A stretch of 12,660 nt of DNA from an uncultured Clostridia bacterium (GCA_944384865.1 CALWVC010000021.1:1-12660); one strand, 5' to 3'. Shown: positions 1 through 7,541, counted from the first letter of the stretch. Notes: generated from the letters alone by a model not told the origin. Program-made: numbers and translations.

Positions 1-1152
1 GCCGTTAAACGCCATTGTGATGCCATATTTGTCACAGGTATCAATTACATTGTCATCCCGAATCGACCCGCCCGGCTGCACAATATACTGCACACCGCTG
101 CGATGCGCCCGTTCAATATTATCGCCAAACGGGAAAAACGCGTCTGAACCCAGGCTCACGCCGGAAACAGTCTGCAAATAAGCCGCTTTTTCTTCTCTGG
201 TCAGCGGCTCAGGTTGACTAGTGAAAAACTGCTGCCATGCGCCGTCCGCTAAAACGTCCATATCATCGTCTGAGATATATACATCAATGGTATTATCCCG
301 GTCTGGCCGACGAATATCCGCTTTAAACGGCAGCCCCATCACCTTCGGATGCTGGCGCAGATGCCAGATATCCGCCTTATTGCCCGCCAACCGGGTACAA
401 TGAATACGTGACTGCTGTCCCGCGCCGATTCCGATCGCCTGTCCATCCTTGGTGTAGCATACAGAATTGGACTGTGTATATTTCAGCGTAATCAACGCAA
501 TCAGCAAATCCCGTTTTGCCTGCTCCGGCAGCGTCTGATTTTTTGTTACGATTTTTTGAAACGTATTATCATCAAATTTCACGTCGTTTCTGCCCTGTTC
601 AAAGGTGATTCCGAATACCTGTTTATGCTCCACCGGCTGCGGACGATAATCTGCATCCATCTGAATGATATTATAGGTACCCCTGCGTTTAGATTTTAAA
701 ATCGCCAGCGCTTCGTCGGTGTAGCCCGGCGCGATAATACCATCGGATACCTCTCGCTGGATCATTTTAGCCGTCGGCACATCACAGACATCGCTCAGCG
801 CAATAAAATCACCATAAGACGACATCCGGTCAGCACCCCTAGCCCGGGCGTACGCACAAGCCAGCGGCGACAGCTCCAGATCATCTACAAAATAGATTTT
901 TTTCAGCGTGTCCGACAATGGCAGCGCCACCGCCGCCCCCGCCGGGCTGACATGTTTAAATGAAGCCGCCGCCGGCAGGCCCAACGCCTCTTTCAATTCG
1001 GTTACCAACTGCCACGCATTAAATGCATCCAAAAAGTTGATATACCCCGGCCGGCCGTTCAATACCTGAATCGGCAGTTCCCCGGTTTCCATAAAAATCT
1101 TCGCCGGTTTTTGATTCGGATTACAACCATATTTGAGTTCCAGTTCTTTCAA
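1..1152 (-). CDS. purH: AICAR formyltransferase, stand-alone (3' end cut by window)
   Basis: Transfers the formyl group of 10-formyl-THF to AICAR, giving FAICAR, the penultimate step of IMP synthesis in the cytosol. I translated 384 codons without a stop. The protein begins MKELELKYGCNPNQ, which corresponds to the start of the transformylase domain of bifunctional PurH, so the N-terminal IMP cyclohydrolase (MGS-like) domain is absent. The catalytic Lys-His pair is visible in FKHVSPAG (K66, H67). The reading frame runs off the window after ITMAFNG, where PurH proteins usually have only about 6-8 more residues. The start is TTG at 1150-1152, placed 8 nt after a GGAGG site; the ATG at 1158-1160 abuts that site and reads into TGA after three codons. 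It follows purO by 16 nt, so the two genes together replace PurH. Identification is strong; the exact start is likely but inferred. Confidence 0.93.
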   Translation of the reverse strand, partial: MKELELKYGCNPNQKPAKIFMETGELPIQVLNGRPGYINFLDAFNAWQLVTELKEALGLPAAASFKHVSPAGAAVALPLSDTLKKIYFVDDLELSPLACAYARARGADRMSSYGDFIALSDVCDVPTAKMIQREVSDGIIAPGYTDEALAILKSKRRGTYNIIQMDADYRPQPVEHKQVFGITFEQGRNDVKFDDNTFQKIVTKNQTLPEQAKRDLLIALITLKYTQSNSVCYTKDGQAIGIGAGQQSRIHCTRLAGNKADIWHLRQHPKVMGLPFKADIRRPDRDNTIDVYISDDDMDVLADGAWQQFFTSQPEPLTREEKAAYLQTVSGVSLGSDAFFPFGDNIERAHRSGVQYIVQPGGSIRDDNVIDTCDKYGITMAFNG

Positions 1153-1160
1153 AATTCCAT

Positions 1161-1165
1161 CCTCC
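1161..1165 (-). promoter_or_regulatory. Ribosome binding site deciding the TTG start of the AICAR formyltransferase
   Basis: On the minus strand GGAGG is followed by ATGGAATT and then TTG. The ATG directly touching the Shine-Dalgarno has no spacing and opens only a three-codon frame (ATG GAA TTT TGA). TTG, 8 nt downstream, is optimally placed and opens the long conserved frame. Confidence 0.75.
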
Positions 1166-1168
1166 CGC

Positions 1169-1882
1169 TTAAACATTTTTATTGCAAATTCTGGTTTCAA
1201 ACGCGCCGGTCTGTAAATTGATAAACCGGGTAAACAGCGAAACCTTATTATCATTATTCAGATTTGTCCACAACAATTCAGTAAACACATCCAGATCGCC
1301 GCAGATCGCTACTTCCTTGGGCGTACCGCTGAACGTAGGGATCGGATTTCCGTCTCCGTCATAGGTATGAATAAAATGCCCGGTACCCGCCACCGGCTGA
1401 TCATATTCATAAAAGAACCGCTGCACGCTATCTGCACAGTGCTGCATGCTTTTTAAAATCGACAGCTTATAGCGCAGCTTACCGTGATCACGAATCACTA
1501 CGCCGGAAATACGCGGCGTGAAATTCGGCGGATCCGGCTCAAATGTCCGGGTACGCAGCGCGCCCGCAAAGTCGCCGCCCGCCGCCAGCGCATCATAAAT
1601 GGTGTCAGTCTGATCGCCGTTGGTCACAATGGTCGTCTCTCCCAGCGTGCGCACCGGCGTATAAATCACCAAAGACGGATCTGTAAGCTTCGCCGGATCA
1701 AAAGCTTCGTTTTTCAGATCCGGCCCGTTATCAATAAAAACCCGGTTGCGGCTGTTTTCGCTGCGGCCCATCGTAAAATAACCAATCGCCGCGTGTGCAC
1801 CATCCGGCGTCAGGCCCAATACGATACCCCGGCCCGGATAGGTATTAGAACGCAACTCCTGCCCCAGATCAATCAAATTCAC
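1169..1882 (-). CDS. purO: IMP cyclohydrolase, PurO-like
   Basis: Closes the ring of FAICAR to form IMP, the last step of de novo purine synthesis. The 237-residue protein resembles the PurO-type cyclohydrolase family first known from archaea and also found in Clostridia, and is unrelated to the PurH N-terminal domain. Visible family features are the N-terminal YPGRGIVLG stretch (residues 15-23) and the GRSENSRNRV stretch (39-48), typical of the Ntn-hydrolase-like fold. The start is GTG at 1880-1882, with GGGAGG 8 nt upstream, and it overlaps the purN stop as GTGA, which suggests translational coupling. Immediately downstream is a transformylase lacking the cyclohydrolase domain, and this strongly supports the assignment. 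Family recognition is by eye. Confidence 0.88.
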   Translation of the reverse strand: MNLIDLGQELRSNTYPGRGIVLGLTPDGAHAAIGYFTMGRSENSRNRVFIDNGPDLKNEAFDPAKLTDPSLVIYTPVRTLGETTIVTNGDQTDTIYDALAAGGDFAGALRTRTFEPDPPNFTPRISGVVIRDHGKLRYKLSILKSMQHCADSVQRFFYEYDQPVAGTGHFIHTYDGDGNPIPTFSGTPKEVAICGDLDVFTELLWTNLNNDNKVSLFTRFINLQTGAFETRICNKNV

Positions 1883-2499
1883 TTCGAAATCCTCCCATTT
1901 TCATCTATTTTGCCCTGGCAGATCAATGATACCGCCATGGGAAGTATCTTCCATTCCGCCTGTTCCATAACCCGGCGCTGCAACGTTTCAGGCGTATCAT
2001 CCGGCAACACTTCTACCGCTTTTTGCAGAATGATCCGGCCGCCGTCGGTGATTTCATTAACAAAATGCACCGTTGCCCCGGTCACCTTAACGCCATAGTC
2101 CAGCGCCGCCTGATGCACACGCAGCCCGTAATAGCCGTCGCCGCAAAACGCCGGAATCAGGCTGGGATGCACATTAATAATCCTGTTTCGATAAACTTGC
2201 AGCAACCTGCCGGACAGAATGCTCATAAAACCCGCCAACACCACCAGATCGATCTCTGCCTGCTGCAGCCGGTTTAAAATCGCGTCATTAAAAGCCGCTG
2301 TGTCGGCATACTCTTTCCGGCTGATCACACAGCCGGGAATTCCCGCCTTCTCCGCCCGGGCCAGCGCATACGCGTCCGCCCTGCTGGACAATACCAGCCG
2401 GATCTCACCGCCGCCCAGTGCATCACACTGCTGCGCATTTATCAGCGCCTGCAGATTGGTGCCGCCGCCCGAAACCAGAACCGCAATATTTTTTACCAC
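1879..2499 (-). CDS. purN: Phosphoribosylglycinamide formyltransferase
   Basis: Formylates GAR to FGAR using 10-formyl-THF, the third step of purine synthesis. The 206-residue length is normal for PurN. The N-terminal phosphate-binding segment SGGGTNLQALI (residues 10-20) is present. The catalytic triad matches E. coli N106/H108/D144 as N109 and H111 in INVHPSLIP and D152 in ITDGGRI. The CGDGYYGLRVH segment resembles other clostridial PurN proteins. The start is GTG at 2497-2499, 7 nt after GGAG, and lies inside the end of purM (7-nt overlap); the stop overlaps the purO start. The alternative folate-independent enzyme PurT is excluded by the motifs. Confidence 0.97.
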   Translation of the reverse strand: MVKNIAVLVSGGGTNLQALINAQQCDALGGGEIRLVLSSRADAYALARAEKAGIPGCVISRKEYADTAAFNDAILNRLQQAEIDLVVLAGFMSILSGRLLQVYRNRIINVHPSLIPAFCGDGYYGLRVHQAALDYGVKVTGATVHFVNEITDGGRIILQKAVEVLPDDTPETLQRRVMEQAEWKILPMAVSLICQGKIDENGRISK

Positions 2500-3527
2500 A
2501 GCTCGACTCCTTTTTCGCCCTGTCGGATCTCTCCGACGATATACGCATTTTCTCCCGCCGCCTGCACCGCAGCCAACGCCTTATCCGTATCGGCGGCCGC
2601 CACCGCAAACAGCATACCGATACCCATGTTAAAGGTGTTGTACATATCGCGCTCTGGAATCTTGCCCACCTGCGCAATCAAATCAAAAATCGGCAACACC
2701 GGAACCCGGGCTTTCTCAATCATGGCACGGGTTCCCTCCTGTAACATTCGCGGAATGTTTTCATAAAACCCGCCGCCGGTAATATGTGAGATCGCATGCA
2801 CATTGCATTGCCCGATTACCGACAACATTGTTTTTACATAAATTTTCGTCGGTTCCAGCAGCGCCTCACCCAACGTACACGAAAGCTCGTCATACCGGGT
2901 ATTAATCGTTTTCTCATCAATCTGAAATACTTTACGCACCAGCGAAAATCCGTTGGAATGCACCCCCGATGACCGGATACCGATCAGCACATCCCCCGGC
3001 TCCACCGCAGAACCGTCGATCATACGGTCATAATCGACCATGCCTACCGAAAAGCCGGCCAGGTCATATTCGTCCGGCGGATAAAAGCCAGGCATTTCAG
3101 CGGTCTCTCCGCCGACCAGAGCGCACCCGGCCTGTACACAGCCTTCAGCAACGCCGGAAACAATCTGCGCCACCCGTTCCGGTTTGTTTTTACCCACCGC
3201 GATATAATCCAGAAAAAACAGCGGCGCAGCGCCGCAGCAGACTACATCGTTGACGCACATTGCCACACAGTCGATTCCCACTGTATCATGCTTGTCCATT
3301 AAAAAGGCCAGTTTCAGCTTAGTGCCCACACCGTCGGTGCCCGATACCAGCACCGGGCGACGCATCCCGCTGAAATTCGGTGCAAACAAACCGCCGAACC
3401 CACCGATGCCCGACAGCACCCCGTCAGTCTTTGTGCGGGCAATATGTTTTTTCATTAACTCGACCGCTTTGTAACCGGCTGTTACATCCACGCCGGCGTC
3501 TTTATAGCTCTGCGAAAAACTTTCCAT
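2493..3527 (-). CDS. purM: Phosphoribosylformylglycinamidine cyclo-ligase (AIR synthetase)
   Basis: Catalyses ATP-dependent closure of FGAM to AIR, the fifth step of purine synthesis. At 344 residues it matches the usual length (E. coli about 345). It shows the N-terminal YKDAGVDV motif (residues 8-15), the SGTDGVGTKLKLAF nucleotide/substrate-binding stretch, the VNDVVCCGAAPLFFLDY segment, GGETAEMPGFY, and HITGGGFYENIPR near the C-terminal domain. It is the only gene of this operon that starts with ATG (3525-3527); a G-rich site (GGGGG) lies 8 nt upstream. It begins 17 nt after purE and overlaps purN by 7 nt, consistent with one transcript. Confidence 0.98.
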   Translation of the reverse strand: MESFSQSYKDAGVDVTAGYKAVELMKKHIARTKTDGVLSGIGGFGGLFAPNFSGMRRPVLVSGTDGVGTKLKLAFLMDKHDTVGIDCVAMCVNDVVCCGAAPLFFLDYIAVGKNKPERVAQIVSGVAEGCVQAGCALVGGETAEMPGFYPPDEYDLAGFSVGMVDYDRMIDGSAVEPGDVLIGIRSSGVHSNGFSLVRKVFQIDEKTINTRYDELSCTLGEALLEPTKIYVKTMLSVIGQCNVHAISHITGGGFYENIPRMLQEGTRAMIEKARVPVLPIFDLIAQVGKIPERDMYNTFNMGIGMLFAVAAADTDKALAAVQAAGENAYIVGEIRQGEKGVELW

Positions 3528-3544
3528 TCTATGTACCCCCGTAT

Positions 3545-4051
3545 TTACAGCGCCTGTAATTCCTGCTGCAGCTGTGCATCTGCATCCGCCACGCCCGCGC
3601 GCATATTTGTCTTCATACCCTTCAGCTTCTGGGCCAACGTTTCATCAGACAACGCCAGTATCTGAACCGCTAGCAATGCGGCGTTCTCCGCGCCGTCAAT
3701 CGCTACCGTTGCTACCGGCACGCCGGAAGGCATCTGCACCGTGGCCAGCAATGCATCCAACCCGTCAAGTGTAGAAGATTTGATCGGAATCCCGATAACC
3801 GGCAGTGTGGTGTGAGCCGCCAGCACACCCGCAAGATGCGCCGCCTTGCCCGCAGCCGCAAGAATCACGCCAAAGCCATTCTCCCGCGCGTTTTTGGAAA
3901 ATTCAGCCGCCTGATCCGGCGTGCGGTGCGCAGACATGACATGCGCCTCATAACCTACGCCAAACTCCTGTAGTTTTGCAATTGCCTTTTTTACCACCGG
4001 CAAATCGCTTTTGGATCCCATAATCACAGCTACTTTTTTCAAAATCTTCAA
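3545..4051 (-). CDS. purE: N5-carboxyaminoimidazole ribonucleotide mutase
   Basis: Produces CAIR, the carboxylated imidazole intermediate of purine synthesis, in the cytosol. The 168-residue protein shows the PurE motifs MGSKSDLPV (residues 11-19), SAHRTPD (40-46, with H42 the likely equivalent of E. coli H45), AAGKAAHLAGV and VQMPSGVPVATVAI. The loop reads GKAAHL where E. coli class I PurE has GGAAHL; by eye this is common in clostridial PurE and differs from the class II (direct AIR carboxylase) sequence. No purK follows. The start is uncertain: TTG at 4049-4051 is only about 3 nt from AAGGA, and another in-frame TTG three codons later has about 12 nt spacing. It is the first gene of the purine operon. 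Confidence 0.95.
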   Translation of the reverse strand: MKILKKVAVIMGSKSDLPVVKKAIAKLQEFGVGYEAHVMSAHRTPDQAAEFSKNARENGFGVILAAAGKAAHLAGVLAAHTTLPVIGIPIKSSTLDGLDALLATVQMPSGVPVATVAIDGAENAALLAVQILALSDETLAQKLKGMKTNMRAGVADADAQLQQELQAL

Positions 4052-4069
4052 CCATCCTTCTACTTTTGT

Positions 4070-4101
4070 AAAAATGAAACTGCGGAGCGCCTCCGCAGTT
4101 T
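4070..4101 (-). terminator. Intrinsic terminator or attenuator between the SPFH gene and purE
   Basis: A perfect 11-bp stem (AAACTGCGGAG / CTCCGCAGTTT, arms 4077-4087 and 4091-4101) with a 3-nt loop is followed on the minus strand by a CATTTTT run. This has the form of an intrinsic terminator after the SPFH gene. It ends only about 20 nt before the purE start, so RNA reaching purE must apparently pass through it. Confidence 0.8.
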
Positions 4102-4169
4102 ATATGGCTGCACCCGCCCGGCTACGATCATGCCGGCAAAGCGAGATATACCTGTCTGGCCCTCTGCCC
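4102..4169 (-). other. Possible structured leader of the purine operon
   Basis: These 68 nt lie between the SPFH stop codon and the terminator hairpin. On the minus strand they can form GGCAGAG/CTTTGCC (one G-U pair) and GCCGGC/GCCGGC (9-nt loop) hairpins, followed by the terminator stem. I see no convincing -35/-10 pair and no recognisable guanine or ZTP aptamer core. The structure may be chance in GC-rich sequence. Confidence 0.25.
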
Positions 4170-5120
4170 TTAATCGTTGGCCGGCGGCTGCTCTTTTCTG
4201 CCCAACTCCGCCAGGGATGTTGCCAGCCCGGCCAGCCCCTGAATCTCAGAGGGAATAATAATTTTCGTCGCTTTTCCGTCTGCTGCTTTCTCAAAAGCCT
4301 CCAGACTTTTAATTGTCAAAACGCTCTGCCGGGGGTTCGCTTCATTGAGCAGTTTGATGCTGTCAGCCAACGCGGTCTGCACCTGCATAATCGCCTGTGC
4401 TTCACCCTCCGCCTCGCGAATTTTCGCCTCTTTGACCGCCTCAGCTTTTAAAATTGCCGCCTGTTTATCTGCCTCAGCCTCTAGAATCTGCGATTCTTTG
4501 CGTCCTTCGGCTACCAAAATCTGGCTGCGTTTTTCGCCCTCGGCCCGCAAAATCGCCTCCCGGCGTTCCCGTTCCGCTTTCATCTGCTTCTCCATGGCGT
4601 CCTGGATTTCCCTGGGCGGCAAAATATTTTTCAGCTCGACCCTGTTGACCTTGATGCCCCACGGATCGGTTGCCTCATCCAAAATCAGGCGGATTTTAGA
4701 GTTGATCACATCTCTGGAGGTCAGGGTATTATCCAGTTCCAGATCGCCGATAATATTCCGCAGCGTGGTAGCGGTCAGATTCTCAATCGCCTGCATCGGC
4801 CGTTCTACTCCATAGGTATACAGCTTCGGGTCGGTGATCTGAAAAAACACAACCGTATCAATCTGAATGGTGACATTATCTTTGGTAATTACCGGCTGTG
4901 GCGGAAAATCCGCCACCTGTTCTTTGCGCAGAACCACCCGTGACACCCGGTCAATAAACGGGATTTTAACATGCAGCCCGGTTTCCCAGGTAACGTAATA
5001 AGCGCCGAGACGCTCAATCACATAAGATTTCGCCTGCGGAACAATTTTCACATTGCTGATAATAATGATTAAAATCACCAACAGCAAGATTCCCACGATA
5101 ATCAACGCAACAGACGGCAT
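4170..5120 (-). CDS. qmcA: SPFH/Band 7 (stomatin-like, QmcA/paraslipin type) membrane protein
   Basis: Members of this family are membrane-anchored scaffolds that oligomerise in functional membrane microdomains and are linked to membrane quality control. The 316-residue protein begins with a strongly hydrophobic segment (about residues 4-24), continues with a Band 7 domain (about 25-180, including VPQAKSYVIERLG and the GLHVKIPFIDRV stretch), and then a long charged coiled coil (about 180-250) with repeated Ala-Glu-Gly/Ala motifs such as ILRAEGEK and ILEAEADK. The C-terminal part contains IIIPSEIQGL, typical of QmcA/YbbK. Start ATG at 5118-5120 has GGAGGAG 6 nt upstream. It lies 18 nt downstream of an NfeD-family gene, the usual partner of SPFH proteins. 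The precise cellular role here is inferred from the family. Confidence 0.93.
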   Translation of the reverse strand: MPSVALIIVGILLLVILIIIISNVKIVPQAKSYVIERLGAYYVTWETGLHVKIPFIDRVSRVVLRKEQVADFPPQPVITKDNVTIQIDTVVFFQITDPKLYTYGVERPMQAIENLTATTLRNIIGDLELDNTLTSRDVINSKIRLILDEATDPWGIKVNRVELKNILPPREIQDAMEKQMKAERERREAILRAEGEKRSQILVAEGRKESQILEAEADKQAAILKAEAVKEAKIREAEGEAQAIMQVQTALADSIKLLNEANPRQSVLTIKSLEAFEKAADGKATKIIIPSEIQGLAGLATSLAELGRKEQPPAND

Positions 5121-5138
5121 ACAAATCTCCTCCGTTTT

Positions 5139-5588
5139 TTATAATTGCTGTTCAGCAACGGTGCTGACCATCAGTTTAACGCCCTCGATCCGTTCGACCT
5201 GCACTTTGGTTCCCGGCTCTATCACCGCATCGTCCACAGACCGCGCAGTCCACAGCATACCGGCCAGGTTTACCTGACCGATCCCTTTGACATTGTCAAT
5301 CTGCTCTGTCACCAGGCCGATCTTTCCGACGTTAGAATCAGAATTGGTGACCTGTGTTTTCAGCTTCAGCACCTTTTTGACAAACGGGCGGGTCGCCACC
5401 AACAAAATCGCCGAAATTCCGACAAACACCAGTGTCTGCAAATACAGCGGCACCCCGCACAACGCGCAGATAAAACCTGCGATTGCACCGCCTGCAAACC
5501 AGATCGACACCAGCTGCGGATTCGCGCCTTCAATAACGACGAAAACCACAACCAACCCCAACCAAACCAGCGTCATTGTCAGATCCAT
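5139..5588 (-). CDS. NfeD-family membrane protein (short form)
   Basis: A short NfeD-like protein of 149 residues that is normally encoded next to a stomatin/SPFH gene and probably acts with it in the membrane. Three hydrophobic segments are visible at about residues 5-22, 28-46 and 49-66, followed by a soluble C-terminal region (about 80-149) with the pattern of an OB fold (GKIGLVTEQI, GQVNLAGMLWTA, GTKVQVERIEGVKLMV). The N-terminal serine-protease domain of long NfeD proteins is absent, as expected for the short class. Start ATG at 5586-5588 has GGGGGG 7 nt upstream. It is the first gene after a strong promoter at 5619-5647 and is probably cotranscribed with the SPFH gene. Confidence 0.88.
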   Translation of the reverse strand: MDLTMTLVWLGLVVVFVVIEGANPQLVSIWFAGGAIAGFICALCGVPLYLQTLVFVGISAILLVATRPFVKKVLKLKTQVTNSDSNVGKIGLVTEQIDNVKGIGQVNLAGMLWTARSVDDAVIEPGTKVQVERIEGVKLMVSTVAEQQL

Positions 5589-5618
5589 ACACGATCCCCC
5601 CGTTATCAGTATATCAAA

Positions 5619-5647
5619 ATTATAGCATATCTATGAACGGTCCGCAA
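5619..5647 (-). promoter_or_regulatory. Sigma-A-type promoter for the NfeD-SPFH pair
   Basis: On the minus strand TTGCGG (5642-5647) and a perfect TATAAT (5619-5624) are separated by 17 nt, and TGC immediately before TATAAT gives an extended -10. It lies just after the lysA stop and about 30 nt before the NfeD start, so it would drive the NfeD/SPFH genes independently of lysA. Confidence 0.75.
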
Positions 5648-5650
5648 CAA

Positions 5651-6943
5651 TCAAATATCGTTCCGAATCAGGTCCTCATAACTCTCACGGCGGATAATCT
5701 CTCTGGCCTGCCCATCTTTCACCATGACCATGGCGGGCCGTGGAATCCGGTTATAATTCGACGCCATCGAATAATTATAGGCGCCTGTAGCCAACACTGC
5801 GAGAATATCGCCTTTTTCCGGTTTGGCCAGCTGGGACCCTTCCTGAATCAAATCGCCGCTTTCACAGCACTTTCCGGCCACTGTAGCGGTATAATCTGCC
5901 GGTTGATCCGCTTTGTTTGCGATCATGATCGTATAAGCAGACTTATACAGCGCATACCGGGGATTATCCGTCATTCCGCCGTCGACCGTCACATAATTAC
6001 GGACGTCTTTGATTTCCTTGACCGCGCCGACCGTATACAACGTTAACCCCGCAGGACCAACAATCGACCGGCCCGGTTCAATCAGTATTCTGGGAATATC
6101 CATGTCGTTTTTGCTGCAAAAATCATGCACCACATCTGAGACACTGCCCATAAACTGGTCGTAACCCACCGGATCATCCTGTTCAATATACTTGATCCCG
6201 AAGCCGCCGCCCAGATTCAGGTCCTCCATTGACAGCCCCAGTTCTTTTTTAAGCTTTAAATAAAACTTTAACATGACCTCCGCCGCCTCCACAAACGGCC
6301 GGTTGTCAAAAATCTGCGAACCGATATGACAGTGCAGCCCCATCAGCTTAACATTCTGCAACGCCTTCGCACGCCGCACCGCATCCAGCGCCTCACCGTT
6401 TTCCAGCGCAAACCCGAACTTGGAGTCAATCTGCCCGGTTCGGATAAAATCATGGGTATGCGCGTCAATGCCCGGCTTGATACGAAACATGATCTTGGCG
6501 GTTTTGTTCATCTCCCGCGCCAGTTCGTCCAGTTCCTCCAACTCAAAAATATTATCGACAATGATCCGTCCTACATTTTCCTCCAGCGCCATTTTGAGTT
6601 CATCGGCGGTTTTATTATTTCCATGAAAAAAGATATGCTCCGACGGGAACCCGGCCTTGATCGCCGTATACAGTTCGCCGCCGGATACAACGTCCAGCCC
6701 CAATCCTTCCTGTTTGACAATCCGGCACATCTCCAGACAGTTCAACGCCTTGCTGGCGAATACGACCATTCCTTTTTTATAATTTTTTTCAATGGAATCT
6801 TTAAACAGCCGGCAATTTTCCCGAACCTGCTGCTCATCAATCACATACAGCGGTGTGCCAAATTTTTTTGCCAGTTCCACCGTATCACAACCGCCAATCA
6901 TTAAGTGACCGTTTTGATTTACAGTCAGATGTGGATTGATCAT
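5651..6943 (-). CDS. lysA: Diaminopimelate decarboxylase
   Basis: Decarboxylates meso-diaminopimelate to L-lysine, the last step of lysine biosynthesis, with PLP as cofactor. The 430-residue length fits the family. Visible elements of the group IV decarboxylase fold are the PLP lysine in FASKALNC (K65), GLHCHIGSQ, the glycine-rich phosphate-binding NLGGGFGI, LIEPGRSIVG, and the C-terminal CESGD motif, which supplies an active-site residue across the dimer. Start ATG at 6941-6943 has GGAGGA 7 nt upstream; that site lies within the last codons of ysxC, and only 1 nt separates the two genes. There is no visible terminator after lysA, but a new promoter begins right behind it. Ornithine or arginine decarboxylase is less likely given the LysA-like C-terminus. 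Confidence 0.96.
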   Translation of the reverse strand: MINPHLTVNQNGHLMIGGCDTVELAKKFGTPLYVIDEQQVRENCRLFKDSIEKNYKKGMVVFASKALNCLEMCRIVKQEGLGLDVVSGGELYTAIKAGFPSEHIFFHGNNKTADELKMALEENVGRIIVDNIFELEELDELAREMNKTAKIMFRIKPGIDAHTHDFIRTGQIDSKFGFALENGEALDAVRRAKALQNVKLMGLHCHIGSQIFDNRPFVEAAEVMLKFYLKLKKELGLSMEDLNLGGGFGIKYIEQDDPVGYDQFMGSVSDVVHDFCSKNDMDIPRILIEPGRSIVGPAGLTLYTVGAVKEIKDVRNYVTVDGGMTDNPRYALYKSAYTIMIANKADQPADYTATVAGKCCESGDLIQEGSQLAKPEKGDILAVLATGAYNYSMASNYNRIPRPAMVMVKDGQAREIIRRESYEDLIRNDI

Positions 6944-6944
6944 T

Positions 6945-7541
6945 TTACATTCCTCCGTTTTCTACAAAAAAAGATAGCTGTTCTTGCAATTGTATAATCC
7001 CCTCGCCCTTTACAGCGGACACCGGGATACATACCGGCGTTTGCGGCAGCATATTCAGTTCATTTTCCAATGCCTGCAGCCGCTGCCGGGTTTGCGTCTG
7101 ATTCAGTTTATCGCATTTTGTCAGCGCTATAATAAAATTATACCCGCAGCTACATAAAAATTCAAGCATTTGATTGTCCAGTCTGGTGGGCGGATGCCGC
7201 ATATCGATCAACTGCACTACCAGACAGATCCGCCGGTTTCCGGCGAAATATCCATCCATCAAATCAGCCCATCGTTTTTGCTCACTGCCGGACACTTTTG
7301 CATAGCCATAACCCGGCAAATCCACGATCCGAACATCGCCGGCTCGATAGAAATTGACAGTAGCGGTTTTTCCCGGTGTAGAACTGACTTTGGCCAGTGC
7401 TTTCCGGTTAAACAGCTTATTGATCAGCGACGATTTTCCGACGTTAGACCGACCGGAAAACACGATCTCCGGCAGATCGGAAACCGGCAGCTGCGCCGCT
7501 GTTCCATACGCCGCTTCAAATACTACATTGTTAAACCGCAT
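6945..7541 (-). CDS. ysxC: Ribosome biogenesis GTP-binding protein YsxC/EngB
   Basis: A TRAFAC-class GTPase needed for late assembly of the large ribosomal subunit. With the start at ATG 7539-7541 it has 198 residues, close to B. subtilis YsxC. Motifs: Walker A GRSNVGKSS (G1), STPGKTATVNFY (G2), DLPGYGYAKVS (G3), TKCDK (G4) and SAVKGEG (G5). I chose this start because MRFNNVVFE aligns with the family N-terminus; GGAGG is 12 nt upstream. An ATG at 7551-7553 abuts GGAGG and is less likely, and the open frame further upstream to 7613 runs through the clpX terminator. Its 3' end carries the lysA ribosome binding site. Neighbouring clpX is a conserved association in Firmicutes, where lon genes often lie between them; here they are absent. 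Confidence 0.95.
   Translation of the reverse strand: MRFNNVVFEAAYGTAAQLPVSDLPEIVFSGRSNVGKSSLINKLFNRKALAKVSSTPGKTATVNFYRAGDVRIVDLPGYGYAKVSGSEQKRWADLMDGYFAGNRRICLVVQLIDMRHPPTRLDNQMLEFLCSCGYNFIIALTKCDKLNQTQTRQRLQALENELNMLPQTPVCIPVSAVKGEGIIQLQEQLSFFVENGGM

Noticed and set aside
1484..2098. 204-codon open frame on the plus strand
   Set aside because: It is antisense to purO and purN, which have clear family motifs. Its translation is rich in Arg/Ile without any recognisable domain, as expected from a shadow of GC-biased codons.
4102..4169. Known purine (guanine) or ZTP riboswitch
   Set aside because: I could not find the conserved aptamer core of either class by eye; only generic hairpins are seen, so no class is claimed.
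4100..4294. 64-codon minus-strand frame running from the SPFH gene into the purE leader
   Set aside because: Mostly an alternative frame of the SPFH gene end, with no recognisable motif. A leader peptide was considered but there is no supporting ribosome binding site or codon pattern.
6326..6904. 192-codon open frame on the plus strand
   Set aside because: Antisense to lysA, with no recognisable domain and no convincing ribosome binding site; treated as a shadow.
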